In this document: piece after piece, positions 50,735-58,729 of the stretch | Layout of the letters: each line of letters begins with the position of its first letter | Numbering within the stretch: position 1 is the stretch's first letter | Origin: CAVXGU01 sp963761615 | Lineage (GTDB): Bacteria; Acidobacteriota; Vicinamibacteria; Vicinamibacterales; CAVVIG01 | NCBI GenBank assembly: GCA_963761615.1 | Contig: CAVXGU010000003.1 | Location: 124,001-188,000 of the forward strand | DNA length: 64,000 bases | Reading direction: 5' to 3' | Notes under the pieces: generated by a model | Database searches by the model: none | What the model was told of the DNA's origin: nothing | The model's input: the letters and a program-made list of their open reading frames with translations, nothing else | Position numbers and translations under genes: made by a program

Positions 50735-51843
50735 AGCGACTGCACCTCGATCGACAGGACGGCCGGCAGGTCGCGCACCAGCGGCGCCCAGCTGTCGCCG
50801 GCGTTCGCGGATCCGTACACCTGACCGCCGGTCGTGCCGAAGTAGATGCCGCACGGATCCAGGGAGTCCACGGCCATCGCATCCCGCAGGACATTGACGT
50901 AGCAGTTCTGCTGCGGCAGCCCCCTGGTGAGCGGCTCCCACTCGCCGCCGCCCGTACGGCTCCGGTAGACGGCGAGCCGGCCGTCCATGGGGTAGTGCTC
51001 CGAGTCGCTCTTGATCGGGACGACGTAGATCGTGTCCGGCTCGTGGGCGTGGACGTCGATCACGAAGCCGAAGTCGGTGGGCAGGTTGCCGCTCACCTCG
51101 CGCCACGAGTCGCCCGCATCATCGGTGCGCATGACGTCCCAGTGCTTCTGCATGAAGAGCACGTTCGGGCGGGCCGGGTTCATCGCCACGTGATGCACGC
51201 AGTGTCCGACTTCCGCCGCCGGATTGGGGATGTAGTTCGACACCAGGCCGTGGTTGATGGCCTTCCACGACTTCGCGCCATCGTCCGAGCGAAACGCCCC
51301 TGCGGCAGAGATGGCGATGAACAGGCGGTCGGGGTTGCCGGGGTCGAGGATGATCGTGTGCAGACAGAGACCGCCGGCCCCCGGCTGCCACTGCGGACCG
51401 GTACCGTGGGCGCGCAGTCCTGGCAGCTCGATCCAGTTCGCGCCGCCGTCCGTCGTGCGGAAGAGGGCGGCGTCTTCCGCGCCGGCGTAGACGGTGTCCG
51501 GATCCGTCGGCGACGGCTCGAAGTGCCAGACGCGCTTGAACTCCCAGGGGTGCGGCGAGCCGTCGTACCACTGGTGGGTCCCCGGTACGCCGTCGTAGAC
51601 GAACTTGTTGCCGACCGCCTCCCACGTCTTGCCGCCGTCATTCGAGCGCTGGACGAGCTGGCCGTGCCAGCCCGTGGACTGCGAGACGTAGAGACGGTTC
51701 GGATCCACGGACGAACCCTTGAAGTGGTAGATCTCCCAGCCGCCGAAGTGCGGGCCGCTGACGTCCCACGTCTGCCGCTTGCCGTCCGACGTGAGAATGA
51801 ACGCTCCCTTGCGCGTGCCGACGAGTACGCGTACGCCGCTCAT
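50731..51843 (-). CDS. BNR/sialidase-like beta-propeller protein
   Basis: The 370-residue protein is built of repeated S/G-x-D-G-G-x-T-W-like Asp-box motifs, for example RSNDGGKTWEAVG, RTTDGGANWIELPG, RSDDGAKSWKAIN, RTDDAGDSWREV and GSANAGDSWAPL. This is a six- or seven-bladed propeller. It has no signal peptide, begins directly VRVLVGTRKGAFILT and belongs to the cytoplasmic exo-alpha-sialidase-like or Ycf48-like group; sialidase activity is not implied. It is paired with the MoaD-like gene by GTGA overlap. Confidence 0.85.
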   Translation of the reverse strand: MSGVRVLVGTRKGAFILTSDGKRQTWDVSGPHFGGWEIYHFKGSSVDPNRLYVSQSTGWHGQLVQRSNDGGKTWEAVGNKFVYDGVPGTHQWYDGSPHPWEFKRVWHFEPSPTDPDTVYAGAEDAALFRTTDGGANWIELPGLRAHGTGPQWQPGAGGLCLHTIILDPGNPDRLFIAISAAGAFRSDDGAKSWKAINHGLVSNYIPNPAAEVGHCVHHVAMNPARPNVLFMQKHWDVMRTDDAGDSWREVSGNLPTDFGFVIDVHAHEPDTIYVVPIKSDSEHYPMDGRLAVYRSRTGGGEWEPLTRGLPQQNCYVNVLRDAMAVDSLDPCGIYFGTTGGQVYGSANAGDSWAPLVRDLPAVLSIEVQSL

Positions 51844-51888
51844 GCGGTCCTCCTTGATGGGCTCCAGGCTTCAGGCCCTGGGCTCTGG

Positions 51889-52221
51889 CTACGGCTGCAG
51901 CTCTCTGACCGGCCGGACCTCGACGCTGCCTTCGCGGGCCGGCGGGATCTTCGCGGCGACGGCGATCGCCTCGTTCAGGTCCCGGGCGTCGATCAGGTAG
52001 AAGCCGGCCAGGTGTTCCTTGGTCTCGGCGAAGGGTCCGTCGGTGACGGCCAGCTTGCCGTGTCTCACCCGTACAGTGGTCGCCGTTTCAACCGGTTCGA
52101 GCGCTTCGGCGGCGACGATCACGCTGTTCTGCCGCAGGGGCGCCCCGAACTCGGCGCACTCGCTGTCGCGCACGGCGTGCAGCTTCGACGGCTCCAGGTA
52201 GACGAGGCACAGGTACTTCAT
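51889..52221 (-). CDS. YCII-related (DGPF) domain protein
   Basis: The 110-residue protein has MKYLCLVYLEPSKL at the start and the hallmark TDGPFAETKEHLAGFYLIDA near residue 60, with EVRPVRELQP at the end. This is the DGPF/YCII family that almost always accompanies an ECF42 sigma factor, where it is proposed to act as its regulator. Its ATG overlaps the sigma-factor stop (ATGA), as expected for this pair. Confidence 0.92.
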   Translation of the reverse strand: MKYLCLVYLEPSKLHAVRDSECAEFGAPLRQNSVIVAAEALEPVETATTVRVRHGKLAVTDGPFAETKEHLAGFYLIDARDLNEAIAVAAKIPPAREGSVEVRPVRELQP

Positions 52222-53465
52222 GAGTCAACTCGCTCCAGCATCTTCTGCAAGTAGCGCCGCTCGGGCTCCTGCTGCGTCAGCTCGAGCGCGCGCCGGTACG
52301 ATGCGCGGGCGTCGGCGATCCGCCCAGACCGGCGGCACAGCTCCGCGCGCGCCGCATGCGCCGGCCGATAGTCCTTCAACTCGCCGCGGTCCAGGATGGC
52401 CTCGACGAGCGCCAGCCCCGCCTCCGGTCCGTCCCGCATGGCCACGGCGACGGCGCGGTTCAGCTCGATGACGGGCGAGGGCGTCGACCGGAGCAGAAGT
52501 TCGTACAGCCCGACGATCTCCTGCCAGTCGGTCGCGGCGGCGGTCGGGGCCTCCGCGTGCACGGCGGCGATCGCGGCCTGGATCGTGTACGGGCCGACCG
52601 CACGCGACGTCAGCGCCCGCTCGACGAGGGCGACGCCTTCCGCGATCTGCTCGCGGTTCCACCGCGATCGGTCCTGATCCTCGAGCAGGATCAACTCGCC
52701 CTCCACCGTCGTGCGCGCTGCCCGCCGCGAGTCGTGCAGCAGCATCAGGGCCAGGAGCCCCTGCGCCTCCGGCTCCGGCAGCAGCGCCACCAGCAGCCGG
52801 CCCAGTCTGATCGCTTCGGCCGACAGATCGTGGCGCGTGACGTCGTGACCCGACGAGGCGGTGTAGCCCTCGTTGAACACCAGATAGATGACGTGCAGGA
52901 CGGCCTCGAGGCGGTCCGGCAGATCCCGCCGCTCGGGCACCTGGTACGGAATGCGCGCGGTCCGGATCTTCGCCTTCGCGCGCACGATGCGCTGGGCGAG
53001 CGTCGGCGCGGGCGTCAGGAACGCCCGGGCGATCTCCTCGGTCGTCAGGCCGCAGACCTCGCGCAGTGTCAGGGCCACCTGGGCCTCCATCGCCAGCGCG
53101 GGATGGCAGCACGTGAAGATCAGCCGGAGCCGGTCGTCGTCGACGCTCTCCTCGTCCGCCCAGGCGCGCGGATCCTCGACCGCGACGTCCACGGACGCGC
53201 CCGGTTCGTCCAGCGAGTCGAACCGCCTCTGGCGGCGCAGGCCGTCGATCGCCTTGAATCGGCCGGTCGAGACCAGCCACGCCCGCGGATTTGCCGGGAC
53301 GCCGTCGCGCGGCCATTGCTCGAGCGCCGCTTTGAAGGCGTCCTGCATCGCCTCCTCGGCCGTGTCGAAGTCGCCCAGGAGGCGGATCAACGTCGCCAGG
53401 ACGCGACGCGAGTCGGACCGATACACGGCGTTGATCGTCTCGGTGACGCGATCGCCCGCGGGCAC
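52218..53465 (-). CDS. ECF42-type RNA polymerase sigma factor with TPR-like C-terminal extension
   Basis: The 415-residue protein has sigma region 2 (DFDTAEEAMQDAFKAALEQWP) and region 4 (VALTLREVCGLTTEEIARAFL, TLAQRIVRAKAKIR). A long C-terminal extension (residues 190-415) contains EGYTASSGHDVTRHDLSAEAIRL and tandem helices ending in AELCRRSGRIADARASYRRALEL, typical of ECF42. These factors often control DGPF proteins and stress genes. It lies directly upstream of the YCII gene. Confidence 0.93.
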   Translation of the reverse strand: MPAGDRVTETINAVYRSDSRRVLATLIRLLGDFDTAEEAMQDAFKAALEQWPRDGVPANPRAWLVSTGRFKAIDGLRRQRRFDSLDEPGASVDVAVEDPRAWADEESVDDDRLRLIFTCCHPALAMEAQVALTLREVCGLTTEEIARAFLTPAPTLAQRIVRAKAKIRTARIPYQVPERRDLPDRLEAVLHVIYLVFNEGYTASSGHDVTRHDLSAEAIRLGRLLVALLPEPEAQGLLALMLLHDSRRAARTTVEGELILLEDQDRSRWNREQIAEGVALVERALTSRAVGPYTIQAAIAAVHAEAPTAAATDWQEIVGLYELLLRSTPSPVIELNRAVAVAMRDGPEAGLALVEAILDRGELKDYRPAHAARAELCRRSGRIADARASYRRALELTQQEPERRYLQKMLERVDS

Positions 53466-53696
53466 AGCGATCCATCACAGCATCTTCTCCGGCGTCTGGC
53501 AAGGCACCCAAACGCCCTACGGTTTTCCGGAGCGGTTCGGCTGGAACGACGTCGGCAGGGCTGCGGCCTCGGTCGTTCGGTCCGCCTTCTCGATCATCAT
53601 GAATCGCATCGCTCGCTCTGCGCTCCTGCGTCCTGGTCGAACGGCGAGCCTTCGGATCGACAAGGTCCCCGCGAGCCCCCTGCCGGGGCCTCGATC

Positions 53697-53702
53697 TATA
53701 CT
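53697..53702 (+). promoter_or_regulatory. Candidate -10 element of a leaderless promoter
   Basis: TATACT ends 8 nt before ATG 53711, so the transcript would start at or next to the start codon. No good -35 hexamer is seen 17 nt upstream and no ribosome site precedes the ATG, which agrees with a leaderless message but is weak evidence. Confidence 0.35.
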
Positions 53703-53710
53703 CCGGCCTG

Positions 53711-54322
53711 ATGAACGCGCCCAAGCTGAGCCAGATCCTGCGTCCGATCGGCGGCGTGGCACTCGCCGTGTTCACCGCCGGCGTCCTGACCCTGACGCTG
53801 CACGCCCAGACCCGCGTCTCCGCCGAGGTCCCGGCGTCGAGTCCCCCGTGGGACAAGGGCATCCAGCCAATCGACCCCGCGAACTATTACGCCGCGATCG
53901 AGTGCGGCAAGCAGCCGGGCAAGAGCCCCGGGTGCGTGTTCTGGGACACGGGCCTCTGCAAGAACCCGGACTTCACGCTGGCGATGTACACCCCGTACAA
54001 GATGGTGGCGTACGAGGTGTGGCGGGTGATTCAGAACGGCCAGCCGCCGCCCCAGCCGAGCTACCAGGAGGCCCAGCAGACACGCGTCACGATCGGCGTC
54101 ACGCCGGCGTCCGGGGCGAAGAACGCCATCGCCTCGGTCGTCGTCAAACGGGGCGGCAAGACCGTCGAACCGATTGCGCGGTCGATGGAAGGTGCCGGCG
54201 GCCGCTTCACGTTCGACACCGCGGCGTTCGCGGCGACGAGCGGCATCACGATCGATCTGGTCGGCAAGACGCGTACGATCTCGTGCAGCGTGAGCCAGGC
54301 TGCGCTGTCGCACTTCCGGTGA
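53711..54322 (+). CDS. Secreted protein of unknown function
   Basis: The 203-residue protein has a signal peptide (residues 1-32, IGGVALAVFTAGVLTLTLHAQ). A mature domain with four cysteines in the first third (YYAAIECGKQPGKSPGCVFWD, TGLCKNPDF) and a late Cys in TISCSVSQAAL follows. No family is recognised. It lies between the sigma-factor operon (divergent) and a PEBP-family gene on the same strand 61 nt downstream. Confidence 0.75.
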   Translation: MNAPKLSQILRPIGGVALAVFTAGVLTLTLHAQTRVSAEVPASSPPWDKGIQPIDPANYYAAIECGKQPGKSPGCVFWDTGLCKNPDFTLAMYTPYKMVAYEVWRVIQNGQPPPQPSYQEAQQTRVTIGVTPASGAKNAIASVVVKRGGKTVEPIARSMEGAGGRFTFDTAAFAATSGITIDLVGKTRTISCSVSQAALSHFR

Positions 54323-54383
54323 CGTACCGGGCTGGCCGCCGCCGGCAGGAATGCGGGCCCGCAGGTCCGCAAGGGGAGAGGGC

Positions 54384-54992
54384 ATGAAGACGAATGGCAT
54401 CCGACTGATTACGGCTGCGGCGATCGTCGCCACGGCATCCCTGCCGCTCGCGGCGCAGCGGGGCCGCGGCGCCGGACAGGGACGCGGGCGCGGCCCGGCG
54501 ACCCCGCCGCTCATCATGACGAGCACGGCGTGGGAGGACGGCGGGGTCATCCCCGACAAGTACACGCAGGCGGCGGGAAACGACGCCGTCTCACCAGCGC
54601 TCAGCTGGTCGCAGGTGCCGCCGGGCACGAGGAGCTTCGTGCTCCTGCTCCACGATCCGGAGCCCGTGCTGAACAAGAGTCCGAAGATGGACATCACCCA
54701 CTGGCTGGTCTGGAACATTCCGGCGACGGCCACGGGTCTCCCCGAGGGCGTCACCGAAAGCCAGATGCCCGGCATTCGCCAGGTCAGCCTGCGCAGCAAC
54801 GGCTACATGGGGCCCGGCGCGCCCCCCGGACCGTACCATCACTACACGTTCGAGCTCTACGCGCTCGACACGACGATCGACGTCCCGCAGGGCACGCCGC
54901 AGCAGGCCGCCGACACCCGCACGGCGGTCTTCAACGCGATGGACGGCCACGTCCTCGGCAAGGCCGTCCTCGTCGCGAGGTTCCATCGCTGA
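54384..54992 (+). CDS. YbhB/YbcL-type PEBP-like protein, secreted
   Basis: The 202-residue protein has a signal peptide (residues 1-25) and the phosphatidylethanolamine-binding fold: SPALSWSQVPPGTRSFVLLLHDPEP near residue 70, the central MDITHWLVWNIPATATGLPEG and GPYHHYTFELYALDTTID. The anion-pocket D-P-D/E-P and G-P-x-H-H-Y motifs are intact. Function in bacteria is unclear. The ribosome site GGGGAGAG precedes ATG 54384. Confidence 0.9.
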   Translation: MKTNGIRLITAAAIVATASLPLAAQRGRGAGQGRGRGPATPPLIMTSTAWEDGGVIPDKYTQAAGNDAVSPALSWSQVPPGTRSFVLLLHDPEPVLNKSPKMDITHWLVWNIPATATGLPEGVTESQMPGIRQVSLRSNGYMGPGAPPGPYHHYTFELYALDTTIDVPQGTPQQAADTRTAVFNAMDGHVLGKAVLVARFHR

Positions 54993-55086
54993 CGCGGCGG
55001 GACGTTCGGCTCCTGTCTTTCGGCTCTGGGCAGATCACGACGGCAACGACGCACCGTGACTGGCCCAGAGCCTGGAGCCCGGAGCC

Positions 55087-55806
55087 TCACTGTTTGTTAT
55101 AGGCAATCCCCGCGCCCTGAGCCTGCTCGATTGCGATCACCATCGCGGGAACGGTGATGACGCCGGGCAGCAGGTTGGCGCGCAGGTCCTTGTCGATCGC
55201 CTCCGGGGTGCCCTTGCCGCGGGCCGCCAGCTCCAGCTCCCACGCGCCGAGCGCGTTGTTGCACAACAGGAACGTCGTGCCCATCTTCTGCAGGCTCTGG
55301 ATGCTGAGGCCCGGCATCGCCTGGCCGAGGGCAGGAATGTCGGGCGTGTTGACGACCGCCATCAGCAAGTGCCGGTCGTTCGGCGTCAGGTTGTTGAAGA
55401 CGTTGTGCGTGTAGGGACGCCCGCCCGCATCCTTGAGGCCCGTGTACTCGCCGAGCTGATACTTCGCCCACATGTCGTCGTTGAAGGCCATCATGATGCT
55501 CGACGCGGGCCCCATCGCGTAGAAGGTGCCGACCGCCGCGACCTGACCGCCCTGCATGCCGTAGGCCTCGTTGTACGTATTGAGGTAGTTCAGGATGTGC
55601 ATCAGCGGGAAACCCGACTTGTGGGCGTTGAAGTCGAAGAGGCACCGGTGCGTGCCCTTGACCTCGGCCAGCCAGCCGGGCTGGCCGCCGCCCCGCACCT
55701 GTGCCGCCGGGGCCGCATGGACCGCTGGCTGCCGGAGACCCGCCGCCGCCGCCACCGCCGCCACGCTGCCGAGGAACCCTCGCCTGGTCTTGTCGGTGAA
55801 TGTCAT
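55087..55806 (-). CDS. Tat-exported protein, DsrE-like fold suspected
   Basis: The 239-residue protein has a twin-arginine signal (TRRGFLGSVAAVAAAAGL). The mature domain contains LFDFNAHKSGFPLMHILNYLN, VAAVGTFYAMGPASSIMMAF, LLCNNALGAWELEL and LLPGVITVPAMVIAIEQAQGAG, which resembles DsrE/DsrF-like proteins with a single Cys in LLCNNAL. Function unknown. It has a ribosome site (CAGGAGAAAC) and a sigma-70 promoter at 55855-55883, and is divergent from the FMN-binding operon. Confidence 0.7.
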   Translation of the reverse strand: MTFTDKTRRGFLGSVAAVAAAAGLRQPAVHAAPAAQVRGGGQPGWLAEVKGTHRCLFDFNAHKSGFPLMHILNYLNTYNEAYGMQGGQVAAVGTFYAMGPASSIMMAFNDDMWAKYQLGEYTGLKDAGGRPYTHNVFNNLTPNDRHLLMAVVNTPDIPALGQAMPGLSIQSLQKMGTTFLLCNNALGAWELELAARGKGTPEAIDKDLRANLLPGVITVPAMVIAIEQAQGAGIAYNKQ

Positions 55807-55854
55807 GACGTTTCTCCTGTTCGAGGCTGAACGTGTGCGCCGAACGAATGCGGG

Positions 55855-55883
55855 ATTATATGGCGGCGCCCCCAAATTTTCAT
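55855..55883 (-). promoter_or_regulatory. Sigma-70 promoter of the Tat-exported protein gene
   Basis: Minus-strand ATGAAA and a perfect TATAAT are spaced by 17 nt; the start is expected near 55848, about 42 nt before ATG 55806. The surrounding 60 nt is AT-rich. Confidence 0.7.
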
Positions 55884-56016
55884 TTGTCTCTCGTGTATCT
55901 TCCGTGCATCCTGTGCGGATGAACCCGGTGCCCGGATCGCGACGTCGCGCCCCGGCGCACGATGCCCGCTGACCGGCATCAGGAACGCGGGCCCCTCGGG
56001 CCTGCCGGGACCACTC

Positions 56017-56925
56017 GTGGCGAACGATTCGAATCGCAGAATCTCGAACGGACTCGTTGCCCTCAGCTCCGCCGCGATCCTCGGGATCTACGGCGCCGGC
56101 TACTTCAGGACGCGGGCCGCGGCGCGTCAGCTCGAAGGCGAGGCGGCACGCCGCCGGGATGCCGCTCCTGTCGCCCAGGTCGCGCAATCGGCGCCGGCGC
56201 CGCGGACGGCGCCCGTCGCACCGCTCATCGGACCGCCCGAGCCGGCGCCTCGGTCGACGGGCCTGATTGGGCCGCGACCCGGCACGCCGCCCGAGACACC
56301 GACGGCGGTCCCCGAGGACGGGCCGAGCGAACCGAAGGCCGCGTCCCCCGTGATGCCGTCGCCCGGCGCGGCCGCGAGTGTGCCTGCCGTTGCGCCGGCC
56401 GCCGCCGTGCCAGCCGCCACGCCTGCCGCTCCCGCCGCCCCGGCCGCTGCGCCGCCGCCGACGCCGCCCGTGACCGCCGCTGCGTCTGCGCCTCGACCGG
56501 CCCCGTCGGCGGAGCCCGCGCGCTCCACGGGCGCCTCGGCGCCCGCAGCGGCGTCGGCGTCTGCCTCGGCCGCCGCTCCGGCTGCGGACGCGGCGACGAC
56601 CGCGACGGAAGGCGGAGCGCCGGCCGCGGACGCGCCGCCCAAGCCGGGCGACGCGGTACCGATCGTCTACAAGGACGGGAACTATCTGGGGTGGGGCTCG
56701 TGCCGCCACGGCCAGATCCAGGCGCACATCATCATCGAGAACGGCAAGATCACGTCCTCGTCGATCGCGAAGTGCCTGACGCGCTACTCGTGTTCGTGGA
56801 TCAAGCCCATCGTGCCGCAGGTCGTCCAGCGGCAGAGCCCGGACGTGGACTACATCTCGGGGGCCACCGAGAGCTCGGACGCCTTCTACTACGCGGTCGT
56901 GGCGGCCCTGGATCAGGCGAAGTGA
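56017..56925 (+). CDS. FMN-binding domain protein with long Ala/Pro linker
   Basis: The 302-residue protein has an N-terminal membrane helix (GLVALSSAAILGIYGAGYF) and about 150 residues of Ala/Pro-rich low-complexity linker (50-205). A C-terminal FMN_bind domain follows, with GDAVPIVYKDGNYLGWGSCR, IENGKITSSSIAKCLTRYSC and DYISGATESSDAFYYAVV. The S-G-A-T-E-S motif is where ApbE attaches FMN covalently in RnfG/NqrC-like domains, and ApbE is encoded next. The GTG start at 56017 has no strong ribosome site. The linker would let the flavin domain reach across the periplasm. Confidence 0.85.
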   Translation: MANDSNRRISNGLVALSSAAILGIYGAGYFRTRAAARQLEGEAARRRDAAPVAQVAQSAPAPRTAPVAPLIGPPEPAPRSTGLIGPRPGTPPETPTAVPEDGPSEPKAASPVMPSPGAAASVPAVAPAAAVPAATPAAPAAPAAAPPPTPPVTAAASAPRPAPSAEPARSTGASAPAAASASASAAAPAADAATTATEGGAPAADAPPKPGDAVPIVYKDGNYLGWGSCRHGQIQAHIIIENGKITSSSIAKCLTRYSCSWIKPIVPQVVQRQSPDVDYISGATESSDAFYYAVVAALDQAK

Positions 56926-57881
56926 GCGACGATTCGCGCGTCCGCAGCGCGGTCTCGATGGGCACCATCGTGACCGTCCAGCTCGTCGGCCGCGGCACGG
57001 AATCGGATGCCGAGGCGCGGGCCGCAGTGGATCGCGCCCTGGCGTGGTTCGATCGGATCGAGTCGATCTGCACGCGGTTCGATCCGGCGAGCGAGCTGAT
57101 GCGCCTCACCGCGCGTGTGGGCGAGGCGGTGCCGGCCAGTCTCGTGCTGGTCGAAGCGGTCCGCTTCGCGCTGGCCGTTGCCGAGGCGAGCGGCGGCGCG
57201 TTCGATCCCACCCTGGGTGCGGCGATGGAGGCGCGCGGCTTCAACCGCGAGCACCGGACCGGCCGCATCGTCGCGACCTCGGTCCCGCCGACCGGTCGCC
57301 CCAGCTTTCGGGACGTGACCGTCGACGCCGCTGCGCGGACGATCCGGCTCGACCGCCCGCTCGTGCTCGATCTCGGCGCCGTGGCGAAGGGCCTCGCCGT
57401 CGACATGGCGGCGGCCGAGCTCCGTCGGTTCGGGAACTTTGCGATCGACGCGGGCGGCGACCTGTTCTTCGGCGGCGTGAATCCGCGCGGCGAGCCGTGG
57501 TCCGTCGGCATCAGCCATCCGCGGCGGTCGGGCGAGATCCTCGAGGTGCTGCGCGTGTCCGATGTTGCCGTCTGTACGTCCGGCGACTACGAGCGGACGA
57601 GCCCGGTCGAGGGCGCCGGCCATCACATCCTCAATCCCGCCACCGGCGCCTCGGCGGCGCTCGCGGCCAGCGCGACCGTGATCGCGCCGACCACGATGTC
57701 GGCGGACGCGCTTGCCACGGCGGCGTTCGTCCTGGGACCGGGGCGCGGGGGCGAGTTCCTCGAGTCGCAGGGCGTCGAGGGCCTGATCGTGACGCCGGCG
57801 CTCGAACGATCGGCCACAGCCCGCTTCCACGCCTTCGTCCATCCCGATTCCCTTCACCATGCCGCAGCCGCGACGATCTGA
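56922..57881 (+). CDS. apbE: FAD:protein FMN transferase (ApbE)
   Basis: The 319-residue protein has the ApbE fold: AVSMGTIVTVQLVG at the N-terminus, AWFDRIESICTRFDPASELMRL, GGAFDPTLGAAM, LVLDLGAVAKGLAVDMAA, FAIDAGGDLFFGG and the metal-site segment APTTMSADALATAAFVLGPG. It transfers FMN to a Ser/Thr of FMN_bind proteins, here most likely the gene just upstream, with which it overlaps by GTGA. No signal peptide or lipobox is visible, unlike most ApbE proteins. Confidence 0.92.
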   Translation: MSDDSRVRSAVSMGTIVTVQLVGRGTESDAEARAAVDRALAWFDRIESICTRFDPASELMRLTARVGEAVPASLVLVEAVRFALAVAEASGGAFDPTLGAAMEARGFNREHRTGRIVATSVPPTGRPSFRDVTVDAAARTIRLDRPLVLDLGAVAKGLAVDMAAAELRRFGNFAIDAGGDLFFGGVNPRGEPWSVGISHPRRSGEILEVLRVSDVAVCTSGDYERTSPVEGAGHHILNPATGASAALAASATVIAPTTMSADALATAAFVLGPGRGGEFLESQGVEGLIVTPALERSATARFHAFVHPDSLHHAAAATI

Positions 57882-58695
57882 CCGCGTCCGCCGTTTCTTC
57901 CGCACGCCCAAAGGGCTTCTCACGATCGTCTTCGCCATCCTGGTGGCGGTCGCGGTGCCCGTCGAGACGGTGGCCGTCATCGGGCCGGGGCTGGCGGTGG
58001 CGGTCGCGACGGCGATGCTCGTGGACCTGCCCATCCTGCGGTGGCGGGACGGGGAGTGGACGTTCCCGAGCGGTGCGCTGCTCACGGGCGTGATCCTCGC
58101 GATGGTGCTGAGTCCGCACGAGCCGTGGTACGTCGTCGCGTCCACGTCGGCCGTGGCGATCGTCAGCAAGTACGTGTTCCGGACGCGGTCGGCGAACGTC
58201 TTCAATCCGGCGGCGCTCGCGCTCGTTGCGACGTTCTACCTCTTCGACACCGGGCAAAGCTGGTGGGGCGCGCTCCCGGACGTCGGGCTGATCGGCCTCG
58301 TCGCAGTCTTCGCGACGGGCCTCTTCATCACCGATCGTGTGAACAAGATGCCGCTCGTCCTCGCCTTCCTCGGCAGCTTCTACCTGCTGTTCACGGTGAC
58401 CGCGTTCGTCGGCGACGCGACGATCGTCTCGGAAGTCTTCAGAACGCCCGACCTCCAGGCGGCGCTCTACTTCGCGTTCTTCATCCTGACCGATCCGCCG
58501 ACGTCACCCGTGAAGTACCCCGACCAGATCGTCTGCGGGGCGATCGTCGCCGTGGTGGCGTTCGCAATCTTCCAGGGCCTGGGCGCGGCGTACTATCTGC
58601 TGGCCGGCGTGCTGGTCGGCAACGTCTGGGAGGCCTGGCGGCGCAGCACCCGGCTGCGCTCGCGGTCGCGTGTGGTGGCCGTCGGCGCGAGCTAG
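57859..58695 (+). CDS. Orphan RnfD/NqrB-like membrane protein
   Basis: The 278-residue protein has nine to ten hydrophobic segments and the RnfD/NqrB pattern FPSGALLTGVILAMVLSPHEPW, VSKYVFRTRSANVFNPAALAL, LYFAFFILTDPPTSPVKYPDQ and IFQGLGAAYYLLAGVLVGNVWE. In Rnf and Nqr these subunits carry flavin through the membrane. None of the other Rnf/Nqr subunits is in the window, but an FMN-binding protein and ApbE are directly upstream (23-nt overlap). The three probably make a minimal flavin-based membrane electron-transfer unit. Confidence 0.87.
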   Translation: MPQPRRSDRVRRFFRTPKGLLTIVFAILVAVAVPVETVAVIGPGLAVAVATAMLVDLPILRWRDGEWTFPSGALLTGVILAMVLSPHEPWYVVASTSAVAIVSKYVFRTRSANVFNPAALALVATFYLFDTGQSWWGALPDVGLIGLVAVFATGLFITDRVNKMPLVLAFLGSFYLLFTVTAFVGDATIVSEVFRTPDLQAALYFAFFILTDPPTSPVKYPDQIVCGAIVAVVAFAIFQGLGAAYYLLAGVLVGNVWEAWRRSTRLRSRSRVVAVGAS

Positions 58696-58729
58696 GTTCG
58701 CGTCCGCGTCTTCGCGTGGAGGGCCCGTC

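Noticed and set aside
50731..51843. Sialidase acting on the predicted sialic-acid capsule
   Set aside because: Asp-box repeats alone do not show sialidase activity, the protein has no signal peptide and the catalytic arginine triad of sialidases is not evident.
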